DNA from: Burhinus oedicnemus
Lineage: Eukaryota > Chordata > Aves > Charadriiformes > Burhinidae
Direction of reading: 5' to 3'
DNA: 64,000 nt
Assembly (NCBI GenBank): GCA_008921705.1
Contig: VFFE01007644.1
Span: 482,060 to 546,059 of the forward strand
In this document: in pieces, positions 13,062-24,327 of the stretch
Position numbering within the stretch: the first letter of the stretch is position 1
How the letters are laid out: each line of letters opens with the position of its first letter
Translations under genes and position numbers: made by a program
Notes under the pieces: generated by a model
What the model saw: only the letters and a program-made list of their open reading frames with translations
Database searches by the model: none
Told to the model about the DNA's origin: nothing

Positions 13062-13601
13062 ACAGCAGGTTGAAGGAGGTGATGCTGCTTTTCTGCTCAG
13101 CACTGGTAAGACACATCTGGAGCGCTGGGTCTAGTGCTGGGCTCCCCAGTACAAGTAAGACATGGACATACTGGAGAGGGTCCAGCAAAGGGGCATGAAG
13201 ATGACTGGAGTATCTGTCATATGAGGAGAGGCTGAGAGACCTGGGACTGTTCAGCCTGGAGAAGAGAAGACTCCAGGGGGATTTTACCAATGTATATAAA
13301 TATCTGATATGGGAAGTAAAGAACTCCCCTAGACTCTTCTCTGTTGGTGCTCAGAGAAAGGACAAAAGACGACAGGCACCTGAAATACAGGAAATTCATT
13401 TAAACACACAGAAAATCTTTTATATTGTGAGGGTAGTCATTACATGGAAGTAGATTGCCCAGAGAGGTTGTGAAGTCTCCATTCCTGGAGATATTCAAAC
13501 CCTAAATGGACACAGTCCTGAGCAACCTACTTCTGGTTGCCCTGGTTCTCAGCAGTGGGGCTGAACTTCCAATTGGACACCCTTCCAGTTCTGTGACTCT
13601 T
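13062..13601 (+). mobile_element. CR1 LINE fragment with RT C-terminus and 3' UTR, plus strand
   Basis: About 540 bp aligns by eye to the last part of CR1. It begins in the reverse-transcriptase C-terminal region (gacagcaggttgaaggaggt, then ctggagagggtccagcaaag). Translation around 13225-13269 gives the hallmark [14 protein letters not shown] with one or two conservative changes. It continues through the block encoding the RHWNRLP-like segment, here decayed (gattgcccagagaggttgtg), into the 3' UTR, and ends near ttccagttctgtgactctt with a degraded tail. Stops and frame shifts make it noncoding. It is more diverged than the fragment at 11285-11417 and therefore probably older. Both lie on the same strand about 1.6 kb apart but overlap in the 3' region, so they are separate insertions. 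Confidence 0.93.
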
Positions 13602-16179
13602 CACACTCACCAGGCTCCTTCCAAAATCATTTAGATCATAATAACTGAGCTTCCTTGATAGGTTATTGCTATTTTGTTTATAGGAGCATTGGTTTTTAGT
13701 AAACATCTCACCTTTTACTATAGAGTATTCAGAGTTGCGCTTGTATGTATGTGCCCTTCAATAGCAAATGGATGTTTCCAACCCGTTCTGCTGAAGCCTT
13801 CTGCTGTGAATGTTACTCAGCCTGAAACCACTTCTGTTCCAATATTCCCTTCTGCTTGCCACAGGACTAACTTTTCTTCTAATTATTTTCATCAAAATTA
13901 TTTCCTCCACAGCACCTTAATTTTTTTTTCTCTTTTATTTCCCTACATCCTACTGACATCAGACTGGACACTTTGATTTCTCATTCTTTCTGTTCCTTCC
14001 AATGCTACAAAACACCCAAGCCCCGAGCCATTCTCAGCAGCTCTGGATGGTGTGCTTTACTGGAGCACTGTAAGATCAGGTAATGATAACTTGGTCTGGC
14101 ACATTCCTTCCTGAGCTATAAAACAGTATCTGTGTGTTTTCTAAGAGCTGGGACTGTCATAGGAAAACAGATGGAGTCAGAATGAGTTTCAGCGAAGTTT
14201 CTGTTACTTTAAGGAAAAAGTCCCTTCCCTGAAGACAAAAGAGGTCACAAAGTTTTCCCAAATTCAGTATTACCACTTCATGTTGGTACTGTTATGGATT
14301 GGCACACAGGCATTTTCTTTCCAGTGTTTTTATGGTTTTGTCTCTCAAAGCTAGAAAAACCATCAAAGGACAGTTCCAAGGTTGCAGCAATGTTGACTGT
14401 TAAACACCTGATTTTTGTAACATTGTCAGGCAACAACATCTGGTACAATAATCCTACAAAGTACAAAGCAATTTCTAATTGCCATTATGTATTCTGGAAA
14501 TAGTGGCCTAATTTACCACAGGCTAAAATGAAAATCATTAGTTTTGCATGAGTCAGGAAATCAGAAATAAAACCAAGTACTGAGAGCTGACTTTTTTTCA
14601 CCAACAATACCCCTGCAAAATGAGATAGGGACCACTTCATTTATGTTCCCATTTCAATAGCTGATGGTTAGAATGAAGATGGACCTGCTAATTTTTTTGG
14701 CAAATGCTTTTGTCCTCACTGAATTCATGGCATAAGCACACCTGTGAAAGAGCCAAAACCAAATTGCCCTGAAAGATATTACATTCTTACATCAGGGCCA
14801 AAACTGAGGAGGGAATCCTATCTCCAGGCAATATGTATGCAACCAGAGTGCAATGAATGAGAGGAGATCCTGGCTTCTCACATCCCACAACGCTGGCATT
14901 TTGGATAACATCTGCTGCACAACCGCTCTGAGCCGGGATTGAACAAGGGTGGAACCTGATTCATCTGCATGTATTTCCTCCTCTCCCTGCTTTCCCACAC
15001 ACACCTTTACCCCTTCTCACCATCCTCGGCGTGAAGTAATCTAAACGTGCAGGGATTACCCGGGCAAGATGAGCTTGCCGGTTCATGCAATGACATACAC
15101 TAATCTTGGAGGGAAAAGTGAATCATGTTTTGTTCTGGACTGCAGATTTCAGCTGTGAAAACAAAAATGTGTTATCTCGGTCTCACCATTGGCCTCGCAC
15201 ACATTTGACAGGTGTAAGGCATTTTACACTTGTAAGATATGACTGGGGAAAGGGAATGTAAATAAAAAAATGAAATGGAACAAATTGCCAGGGTAATAAA
15301 ACTGATGAAGTATGTTGTATTCTGGTTGTATTACAGCTTTTCTTCAAAACCTATATTAACATGATCATGCAAAAAGTTTAGTGAAAAACTTTAAGGTGTT
15401 GCAAAATAACCTCTGTCAATTATGCTACAGTACATATGTTGGCAACACTGAAATGTGGACAAAAAAATCTATAAAATACTTTGAATAGCATCCTGTGGGA
15501 CTGCAAAGTCCTATCCTTGCCTGGCAAACTAGATACTTTAATAGTGTTCCCATGGCTACCACCGTGCTATGTTTGATAATAACCCGAAGAATCTGAAAAA
15601 AAATAATAGGAAGGAGTCACATACCTTTGCATATGACTAGGAAAGGGAATTTTACTGATTTGCATACTCAGCTTTATTCACTGTCACTGGTGTTGCGGTG
15701 TTTTCTTTCCCTTGATGTTCTTGTCTTCAGTACAGCTGAAGTAGTAGCACCTCACTGTTCACGGCAACATACCCTCCCCGAGAAGCCGTGCCTCTGACTG
15801 CTGCTTTTTTATCCGGCACAAAGTGCAATACATCCTTCCATTTCTTCTGTTAATTGAGGAAATAATCAAGCTGCTTGGTATTCTCATGAATAGGGAAAAA
15901 AATGCAATAAACCTTTCCTTTGTCACTGAATACTTTGAGAATAACTTGGGATTGTGATTGTATTCCATTTTGCATTTTATTGTCTTCTTTTTATTTGCCA
16001 AGGTCTGGCAATATGTTTGGTTTCATACAAAGCAGAGGAAAAAACCTTGCTGTCCTAGGGAAATCAAATGTGTATAAATACTAGACATGTATTAATTAAT
16101 TTGGCCACTACTGTACAGAGCTCACTGCTGGCAGAGAGAAAAAAGGTTTAAAGGCTTACATCAGTCCTGGTGTCTCCCG
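13602..16179. other. Noncoding DNA with one possible conserved stretch
   Basis: No gene or clear transposon was found. Near 15031-15320 the base composition is more even and the sequence lacks simple repeats. It contains a balanced mix of short motifs (for example gcattttacacttgtaagat and gtgttatctcggtctcacc), the style of vertebrate conserved noncoding elements. This is only an impression and needs a multi-species alignment. The minus-strand frame 14792-15004 has no recognisable features. Confidence 0.4.
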
Positions 16180-17560
16180 GAGTCTTTCTTGAGAGCACTG
16201 ATATATACCAGAAACACATCAGACAGTTACGGATGTGCAGGCATACTAACCATTTCAGAGAGGTCAAGATTCACCAAAAAATGGCATATGGATAACAAAA
16301 TATGCAGTCAGTTTTGTTACTTTATATATATCTTAAGAGACAGTGAACTGGAATCAGCAAGAGCAGTGGCATGGTACTCAAGCGGCCTAAAGAGAATATG
16401 TAATGAAAAGAGGGAATGGACAAAATGGAAATGGGCAACCACAGAAATTTTACAGCAGCATCCTAGATGAAGGTGCAAGGTGAAAGGACATCATGGCAAT
16501 TAAAGTAAGAGGTTACTATGCTAGGATACCCAGATGTTTTTGGTAGGGAACATCAGAAGAGAAGAGAGAGATCTCACCCATAAGTCCTGCTGAAAAATTA
16601 GAGGGGGATAGTGAGGGCTAGAAATAAATTCTGAATTTTTGAAGCCCCATCTGAGAATGGGGAGTGTAAAAGAAAGTGAAAAATGAATGCAGAGAAAGAG
16701 AGGGAGCTCTCACTTTTCAACATGGAAGCGGAACAATGCTGTTATAGCTGTTACGTGAACATGTATATACATGCATATCTTGACATGAACTCAAGCATAA
16801 GAAAGATGAAGATAGAGAAACTGATTGTTTTGAATAACATCCTCCAAGGTCAGGAACAATATATAGAAGGGGAAGAGAAATAAAATGAATGTAAGTGGAG
16901 CCTCATGGGGCTTCAGTGTTAAGTGCAAGAGAAGGGAGGAGAAGGCAATTGTCAAATACAGTTGAAGGGCGTTTAGAGAGGAGCTAGGAAACTGAAGTGC
17001 CATGCAGGATTAAGGCAGGGAAAATGATAGGTTTTGCTGAATGTAGCCAATAGGCTGAGATGGATGAGAGTAGAAAGGAGGTCTAGAGAGAGAAGAGGTC
17101 ACAGCTGACCTTGGTAAGGGCTGTTTCAGTGGAGTAGGAAGGGCAGAGAGCAGCTTGGGAGGATCTGAGGGGGGGCGTAACGTGGAGGGAGCCAGAGCAG
17201 CCGAGGCAGGCGGCATGCGAAGGGGCTGCGACAGCCAGGAGGAAGCAGCAGCTGCTGAAAAATAAGGGGCGTCATGGCAGGAACAGAACCACACAATGAC
17301 ATTAAAAGACAAAGAGAAAAGAAGAACATAAATGAAGGCTGGCTTGAATTAAAACTGATAGGTGACTGTAGCTTAAAAGAAACCGGGAGGGTGGAAGTGA
17401 GTGGGAGAAGCAAAAAGGTAACAGAGATAACAGGGATGAAAAAAATTCCCATGTCAGAGGCTCTGGCAGAGGACAGGCAAAATGTGATGTCTGCCTGGAC
17501 AGGGAGACTGGAGCTGAGAGGGAGGGTGATAGTATACCAGCTCGATAGAGGCTGAATGGT
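16180..17560 (+). other. Purine-skewed block, plus strand G+A rich
   Basis: Across roughly 1.3 kb the plus strand is strikingly rich in A and G. Examples are gagaagagagagatctcacc-type words near 16560, ggaggatctgagggggggcg near 17157, and many gagag, gggag and agaaa words. As a consequence long frames open up, such as 17274-17555 on the plus strand with a Lys/Glu/Arg-rich translation, and 17010-17312 and 17126-17452 on the minus strand with a Pro/Ser/Leu-rich translation. The skew itself explains these frames. Possible causes are transcription-associated strand asymmetry, a decayed purine microsatellite, or an old retroelement. I cannot choose between these by eye. Confidence 0.5.
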
Positions 17561-20500
17561 ATCGAGTCAAAGTGTAATCCTTCATGCTGTGTTGTGTTAT
17601 TCTAAGACATGATACAGTTTAACACAGCAGAAAAAGAGGAGGTTTCAAATGTTTTGCTGCTGTTTATAAGCAAAAAAAATCTATTAGTTCATCTAGTCTG
17701 CCCTCTAAGACATTCCTGATTTAGGGGCCAGTAAAATTCAGCTAGGTATCCCTGTATCGAGCACAGTATAAATGAACGAAGGCATCTGGAGAGATGAAAG
17801 TGGCGTATGGAGAACTCATTGAGAAATGCTTTGCCTCTATCACAAAACTTTACCAGTTTCAGTGTTTCCTGTTCCATACCCAGATGAAAACAAAGTGTTT
17901 CTGAGCTTCTTTCTAATAAAAGAAACAGAAAAACTCAACTCAGAATTACACTTTATTCACGCCCCATCCATGTGGAAGATCCAGGTTCAAATCTGTATTT
18001 GTGCATATATACATGATTTCTGTGTACATTTGATTGGAGTTGATTTGAGTAATCTAAAAGACAAAAAAACCCAAGGCATATATAATATACTGGAAGATGA
18101 CATGTAAAACTCTTTCATTATTTTTTGTAGTTTTTGAAGAGTTTTAAAACCTGGCCCACAGGTCAGTCGGCTAGCTAGCTGTTGGACTAGCTGCCTTCTG
18201 CTGTTGGTATGCCAAATTTCATATTTCTTCTATCACAAAAATGTACTGAGGACACAAGCTGCAATTCCCTGTGACCCAGTACTGCTCTTGGGACAGAAAT
18301 GTAGTCACTGACTTCACAGAAAGAAGATGAGGCTCTAACTAGTTACCAACAGAAGCAGTAATGGAAAGCAATGCATTTGACTGGAGAAACTGAGTATTGG
18401 TCTTGTTAGGTTTTTATATGTTTTTTCTGATTGAATAAATAAATTTAAGTTTCATGCTTTTACAGCAGCTCTTTACAAAGCATTCTTTCTACCTAATGCT
18501 TTGGGTTTACAGTCTTGCCTTGAAATTAGTTTTACAGAGGTTTTTTACAGAGACGTGGAAATCAGCTTGCCCTTATAGACCAAGCCATGCGTTCCTTGTT
18601 TCCTGAGCCTGTCTAGGAGTCAGAAGGTCCCCCCTTTTGGAAACTTTAATTCGCATAATGGTTAACTGTGTAGACTTACTGTGAAACCATTTGTCATTCC
18701 AAAATTATAATAAAATCAGCAACTTACATTGGTTTTAAAGTTCTTATCACCAGTTAGAATTTCTTACTTGTTTGTGAATTCTTCTTCTATTAATGATAAT
18801 ATTGATTATGTTGCCTCAAATTTCCCTAAAGGTTATACCTATAAGATTTAGATTGCTGAACTAAGAAAACATAGAGGAAAACAAGAGTAATGCAAGGAGT
18901 ATACATCTTGCTTGCTTACTGCTTGTTAGCTGGAAGTACTGCAAAACTATTGGTAATATGCCTTATGTGCTACTCTTTCATGAGGTTTAATATTTTAATA
19001 AATCAGAAAGTCAGAACTGATTAGGCACTTTCAGATTTTAAGCAAATGTCTCAGAACTATTACTGTGCCTTAAATAAAGATTACTTCTGCATCCATACTG
19101 CTACTCTGAGGCTCTGAGCGAGGCAGGGCTGGGGCTGGCTGTGTGGTGTTTCTCGCTCATGTGCACTGGAGCACATTTCACAGTAAACAGTGGAAGTGAT
19201 AAAAGGAAGGTTCCTCTGCTCTCTCCCCCCTGTAAGTCCACCCCTAAATTAATGCTATTTTGTTTTACAGGGTATGAATGTATTATAAAACAGTTTCAGT
19301 TTGGAATTTTAATTGGTGTAGTCCAGACCCGCATATGAATGATGAGGAATTCAGCTCCTCACCTTTGGTCTGAAAAGGAAAATGTTGTCCTAATTCTACT
19401 GAAGGTCGCAAATGTTCTGTAGGAGGCAGAACCTTGCAAGTTGCAAAGGGATTAGGATCATGCTTAGACTGAGTTTCTAGCAAGTCTTTCCTGGCTCAAC
19501 AGCATGGAAATGAGCAGCACCTAAAGGAAGAGGGGAACTTTCCAAATGGAAGATAAACCAAATATTGAACTGTTACTGCAGAGCATAGTGGAAAATACTC
19601 CTTTGCATTAATTGTCCAAGTAATGGAAATAAACCAGCCATTCCTTGAAACTTTAGTGAGTACCTAATTAATTCACTCCTGAGATCCCAAACAAAGTAAC
19701 AGTCAATTGACTGTTATGCATGCCAGCTACAGCACAAATGACCTATATGAGCTACACCTGCAAAGAGTTAATTTGTAGACCAAGATAAGATGGGAAACAC
19801 TGCAGGAATAAACACAGGAGAGTGACTGAAGATGGACTTGAGTAACAAAAACAGATCAATTCTCCTGCGGATGTGCTCGCATAAACCCTCTTAATGGAAA
19901 TTACACGCATGATACATCAACAAGAAAACATAACCTGAAGTTCATATTTTTCAGTGATAAGATGATCCTTATTTAAAGATTATAATGCCACAATGTTAGT
20001 CACCGATCTTCACCTGCAGTTCAAGAAGTGGAATATGGATTTAGAAAGAAGAAGTACCAGATGAAGTAAACAATTAATTATTTTTTGTTTAAAACTATGA
20101 TGAAAAATATGAGCTTAACTGTTTAGGTGGAAAAGGCATGCTAATATATATTTAGAGGTTGAACTGGAGTTAAAAAAAGAAGTGACATTAAACTAGTGGA
20201 TACTAAATTTAGATCTTAATGGTATAGTGTCAAAAGCTAGAAGTGTGTTATTTACAAGTTATTAAGATCCAAAATCAGTCCATCTAGGTACAGGTTTGTA
20301 ATGAAATATAAAGTTGTATACACAGAAGCCTTTGGGCTCTGATAAAGGCACCTAAAGATAAAAAATCGTTATTTTTGTTTATGAAGCATATAGTATAGTA
20401 TCAGTGTACAACTCTGTGAAGATCTAATAAAATTTAAGAACATTTAAGCTAGCACATGGAACAAATAATGACTAGGCTTTTACATGGTCAAGATGGTTGA

Positions 20501-21970
20501 CAAAAAACCACCTTTAATGGTAATGAAGAATCCAGATGGAATAGCAGATGAGAAATGCCACATGGGTAAAAATAGAGAATGTGGCTGTTCAGAGCTGCGA
20601 GTACAGAGGCCTGATTTAAAGCCCATGAGATTCATGGAAGAATCCCTCACTTCCCTCAGCAGTGATTTATATATTTAGTGCCATATCAAGAAAAAATTAC
20701 GAAAAGCCAGACACACTGCCAATTGCTGTGGTATCTCTCTAGAAATAGTATTTCCAACAACAATTCCTCATTAAAAACAATTTCCTGAGATATGTCAGTC
20801 CTCCATGTTTAAATCAATGTTAACACATGCTTTATTGATGTTATATAGCAGTAATTAATCAGAACCTTAGGCAGTATGTACAAAATCTATTATGGTTATG
20901 GAGTTACTTTTAGCAAGCAAACTTGCATCCTTATCAGAAAATGAAATATCTGCTAAGATGTGTTTTCTTTAGAAAACTGTCACACTGCTGGCAGCAATTC
21001 TTATTATTTAACTCTTTATTAACTTATATCAGATTTACTATCATATCTTAGATTTATGTCGTTAGGTACTCTACAGTTACATGAATCATTTCACTTACCT
21101 CATGAACATTAGCAAAAAAATCTTCCAAAGTTTTCTGATACACTAAATTTCATTTAGAAAACAGAAATATTACAAAGCAACAGATCTCAGCTAGTTCTTC
21201 TAAGATTCCTGGGTGCAAGACATCTAAGCCTTCTAATTAAAAAAATATTTGATTCTGGATGGTGTTGTTTAACACCTTCTAAAGCTGGACGTGGAGGGCA
21301 AAATGCTTCATCATATGGATGCAATACAAGTATTTTATCCTTTTTTTTTTTCAAACACACAAACCCATCATTAATATTTTTATTGTCTCCATGTAGTAGT
21401 TGGCACATGGAACTGAATTTCAATTAAAGGCATCTCCTTTTATTTCCCTCATCCCCTACAACACGTTCCAAATAATTTCAGCTTTTCTTCTCAACATTTA
21501 TGCTTCAGACAGAATGATTTATGCTGATTACTCTTTCTTACATGTTAAATAATTTTTTTCTAATTGTTTGTTGATTTAGTAGATGTGGGGAAATCGCCTC
21601 CTTTTTTATTATGAACTTTTGAGATTTTTTTATTCAGTTTAATAAAAGATTCCTGATACTTACTCTTGTTATTTTCAAAATCTCTCTCAGCAGACTTAAT
21701 TTATAATTTCCCTCAGTTTTGAAATTATCCTTTTTAAACTAGCCGGACAGCTGACTACACAATCAATGAAGAATAAAAATTTTCTAATTGAAGTGTTTGC
21801 GTAAGCCTGAATTTTATTGTTCTGATCTGCAGTCCAAAACTATAGCCTCACCTAGTACATTACTTTTGCTACAATACTGTAGTTTTGACAAAACATCCTA
21901 GAAAATTAGACAGCTTAATTTTCAGTGGTGTTCATGGAATTAGATGGCTCTGCACAGGATTAAAATGTGG
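17561..21970. other. AT-rich noncoding DNA, no gene seen
   Basis: Long AT-rich region with no recognisable gene, RNA or transposon. A chance tRNA-like B-box word (ggttcaaatc near 17984) has no supporting cloverleaf and was rejected. A short self-complementary tandem (gctagctagct near 18169-18180) is present. Nothing else stands out. Confidence 0.65.
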
Positions 21971-21999
21971 TGACCAGCAAACTGATCATTTTATATCTG
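21971..21999 (+). repeat. 29-bp word, copy 1 of a pair flanking a CR1
   Basis: This word starts tgaccag and ends actgatcattttatatctg. It matches 23720-23748 at 27 of 29 positions, including a 19-base identical run, in direct orientation 1749 bp apart. Weak similarity extends about 15 bp upstream (attaa-containing) and to a shared ttttagg about 20 bp downstream. In one frame both copies translate to a DQxTDHFIS peptide, with Q or E at the variable position. They may be relics of one dispersed repeat or of paralogous coding sequence. See findings. Confidence 0.7.
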
Positions 22000-22069
22000 C
22001 AAATGAGAAGATGAGAAGATCTTCTTTTAGGAAGAGACTTCAGTACAACTTTTTAAGTGTAATGAGATG

Positions 22070-22087
22070 TTATTAGACGTCTAATAA
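22070..22087. repeat. 18-bp perfect palindrome
   Basis: The sequence ttattagacgtctaataa is identical to its own reverse complement and is centred on GACGTC. It has no loop, so as DNA it could form a cruciform or bind a dimeric protein. The surrounding 300 bp contains nothing to explain it. Confidence 0.9.
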
Positions 22088-22381
22088 TCAAAACCTGGTT
22101 CTTTCACTCCAACTTTACTGCCCTTCTGGCCCTAGTTACAAATAAATGTGATGATTTGTTGTTGATGCCAAACATTTGTGATAGAAGAAGATACTTTGCA
22201 ACTCTGGCATGCAAATGCTGAGTCAGCCACATGGTCATCAGAAAAGGCATCGTTAAATTCTACCAGATATATGTATATTTCTCTCTTATTGGAGAAGATA
22301 AGGTGCCTCTCTCATCAGGTACCAAATGACTGCATGTAACATTTCTCACTGAACAAGAATCAAACCCAACATTACCAACCT

Positions 22382-23128
22382 GTGTGGTATGGTTGACATG
22401 CTGGAAGGAAGGGATGCTGTCCAGAGGGACCTGGACAGGCTTGAGAGGTGGACCCGTGTGAACCTCATGAAGTTCAACCAGGCCAAGTGTAAGGTCCTGT
22501 GCGTGGGTCAGGGCAACCCCAAGCACAAATACAGGCTGGGCAGAGAATGGATTGAGAGCAACCTTGAGGAGACGGACTTGGGGTGTTGGTTGATGAGAAG
22601 CTCAACATGAGTCCAGAAACCCAGCCGCATCCTGGACTGCATCAGAAGAAACGTGGCCAGCAGGTCAAAGGACATGATTCTGCCCTTCTACTCGGCTCTC
22701 GTGAGACCCCACCTGGAGTACAGCGTCCAGCCTTGGGGCCTCCAACAAAGGAAGGACAGGGACCTGTTAGAGAAGGTCCAGAGGAGGGCCACAAAGATGA
22801 TCAGAGGTCTGGAGCACCTCTCCTATGAAGACAGGCTGAGAGAGTTGGGGTTGTTCAGCCTGGAGAAGAGAAGGCTCTGGGGAGACCTTGTTGCGGCCTT
22901 TCAGTACTTAAGAGGGGCCTACAGGAGAGATGAGGAGGGACTCTTTATCAGAAAGCATAGCAATAGGATGAGGGGTAAGGGGTTTAAACTGGAAGAGGGT
23001 AGATTTAGATTAGATCTCAGGAAGAAATTCTTTACTGTGAGAGTAGTGAGACACTGGAACAGGTTGCCCAGAGAAGCTGTGGATGCCCCATCCCTTGAAG
23101 TGTTCAAGGCCATGTTGGATGGGGCTTT
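22382..23128 (+). mobile_element. CR1 LINE fragment, internal RT region, 3' end missing
   Basis: About 745 bp of the CR1 ORF2 C-terminal region on the plus strand, better preserved than the other copies here. It opens near gtgtggtatggttgacatgc, proceeds through gggacctggacaggcttgag, gtgagaccccacctggagta and ggttgttcagcctggagaag, and stops abruptly after tgttggatggggctttt near 23128. A normal CR1 insertion is truncated at the 5' side and keeps its 3' UTR and 8-bp tail. Here the roughly 100 bp that should follow, including the tail, is absent and the next bases are unrelated. A later deletion, recombination, or retroposition of a prematurely ended RNA could explain this. The fragment lies between two copies of a 29-bp word (21971 and 23720). 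Confidence 0.93.
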
Positions 23129-23162
23129 TAGTAAAACAGAGAAAGGTAATGCAGCTCGCTAA
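22389..23162 (+). pseudogene. CR1 reverse transcriptase C-terminus, frameshifted relic
   Basis: In an active CR1 this region ends the ORF2 protein, the reverse transcriptase that copies element RNA into the genome. The first block (22389 to about 22580) gives the conserved MLEGRDAVQRDLDRLERW and the KFNQAKCKVL-type segment. A one-base loss in the run around 22579-22585 shifts the frame at the DLG motif, so DEKLNMS continues in another phase. A second shift near 22612-22625 returns to the first phase. From 22653 a 169-codon frame is open, containing [54 protein letters not shown] and HWNRLPREAVDAPSLEVF. The native end is lost, and the last dozen or so codons after about 23128 are host sequence. 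The catalytic palm motifs lie upstream and are absent. It is dead and cannot act alone. Confidence 0.9.
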
Positions 23163-23464
23163 GACTATGCTTGCAGTGATAACTTTGTGTCAATGATGCG
23201 TTTTCTAGCAGCCCTAAAAATCATTTAAGGATGTTATAATGTATATGCGACCTCAGTGTGAAATTTCCACTGATGTCCAAACCTCCCAGTGATCCACATT
23301 GCTTTTGTGGACCCGGTGAACTCAGGTTTGACTCAAATCAACTGCCTTCCTCAGCAAGAAAACTTAAGTCCTTGTAGAGAAGATGGGTATGACTATCCCC
23401 TAACGCAGTCTAAGCCTTCATCTGGGACAGATCCAAGGTAGCTTTCAGGGTCCCCACGCTGTGA

Positions 23465-23662
23465 CTCACCCTCTGGGTTGTTCTTCTCATCCACAAATTA
23501 GAACTGGAAGGCAAACTTAAAATCTTGGACAACACCTATAATCTTGCTGAAAAAAAAGAGAAGACATCTGATAGACTGGTTGAGCTGAAAAACTACCAAT
23601 GAAATCGGGAAGTTTTGTTTCAAGGAAAGTCCATGGACTTAAATGATCGTCTGGTTCTCTAC
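23465..23662 (+). pseudogene. Coiled-coil-like open stretch, possible coding relic
   Basis: No gene is recognised. The frame through 23498 reads about 45 codons without a stop to 23600-23602, and includes KLELEGKLKIL, EKKEKTSDRLVELKNYQ and similar Leu/Lys/Glu spacing that resembles coiled-coil heptads. After one stop the same frame continues for twenty codons (a segment ending LNDRLVLY). A pyrimidine-rich run followed by attag precedes the helix-like part at 23479-23500, so a decayed exon is conceivable. The 29-bp word copy 2 lies 60 bp downstream in another frame. There is no start codon, and the length is within chance for AT-rich DNA. It could be a processed-pseudogene fragment, an old LINE ORF1 piece, or coincidence. 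Confidence 0.25.
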
Positions 23663-23719
23663 TAAGCCTTTAAGATGGCAAAGTCTTGAAGATAAATAAA
23701 AGGACACAATTAAGAGATT

Positions 23720-23748
23720 TGACCAGGAGACTGATCATTTTATATCTG
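23720..23748 (+). repeat. 29-bp word, copy 2 of a pair flanking a CR1
   Basis: Partner of 21971-21999 in direct orientation, with mismatches at the eighth and tenth positions only. The last 19 bases are identical. It lies about 590 bp past the abrupt end of the CR1 relic and just after the coiled-coil-like stretch. If the two copies were the remains of terminal repeats or of a duplicated segment, the CR1 would be nested inside. The flanks beyond about 20 bp no longer align convincingly by eye. Confidence 0.7.
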
Positions 23749-24303
23749 GCAAGTCGGCACAAATGTCATTTTAGGCATGAGGTACACAAAATTAAAAATC
23801 TCATTTAAATGGAATTCTTGTGCACTTATGAAACATCCAAAGTGTATTACTGCAATTTAATAAACTCTGTTCCTCTGCTCCTATTATAAAGTAAGCCATA
23901 TGCTCAGGAGAGTAAGAGAGGTTCTTAATACCAGCGAAGAAAAGCTACATGAAAAATGTGCATTCTAGCTCAGAGACAGTTTACAAAACAGAGAAATTAA
24001 GTAAAGGATGATGCATAAGTTAACCATGCCTAGAGGCAGCCTTAGCTTTAATGCCAACAAATCACGTAGGTTTTACATAGTTATTCACTCTGGTATTCAA
24101 TAAAAAATGAGGTTACTGTAACAATACCAAACATATCTTTAAAGAAACACACTCAGCAACAAGTCATATGAACTTTACACTGCGGTGAAGAGAATAAATA
24201 TATTATCCATTTAAATAATGCATGTTTTCTCAGGGTTTGAAACTTAAATACAGGTTGTGAGGTAGCACTGGAAAGCTATAGGCAACGAATTGAATTAGGA
24301 GTT

Positions 24304-24327
24304 ACTGTTACAGTAACTGTTACAGTT
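24304..24327. repeat. 12-bp tandem, internally self-complementary
   Basis: Two units of actgttacagt plus one base follow each other. Each unit is nearly its own reverse complement, so the whole stretch can fold in more than one register. A related gttactgtaac word occurs about 190 bp upstream near 24112. Probably local slippage. Confidence 0.75.

Noticed and set aside
17126..17452. Minus-strand 108-codon Leu/Pro/Ser-rich frame and the overlapping plus-strand Lys/Glu-rich frame
   Set aside because: Both are explained by the purine skew of the block. Mirror-like compositions on opposite strands are not evidence of coding.
17984..17995. Possible tRNA or SINE B-box (ggttcaaatc)
   Set aside because: The T-stem does not pair, there is no A-box at the right distance and no cloverleaf. 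A single B-box word is expected by chance.
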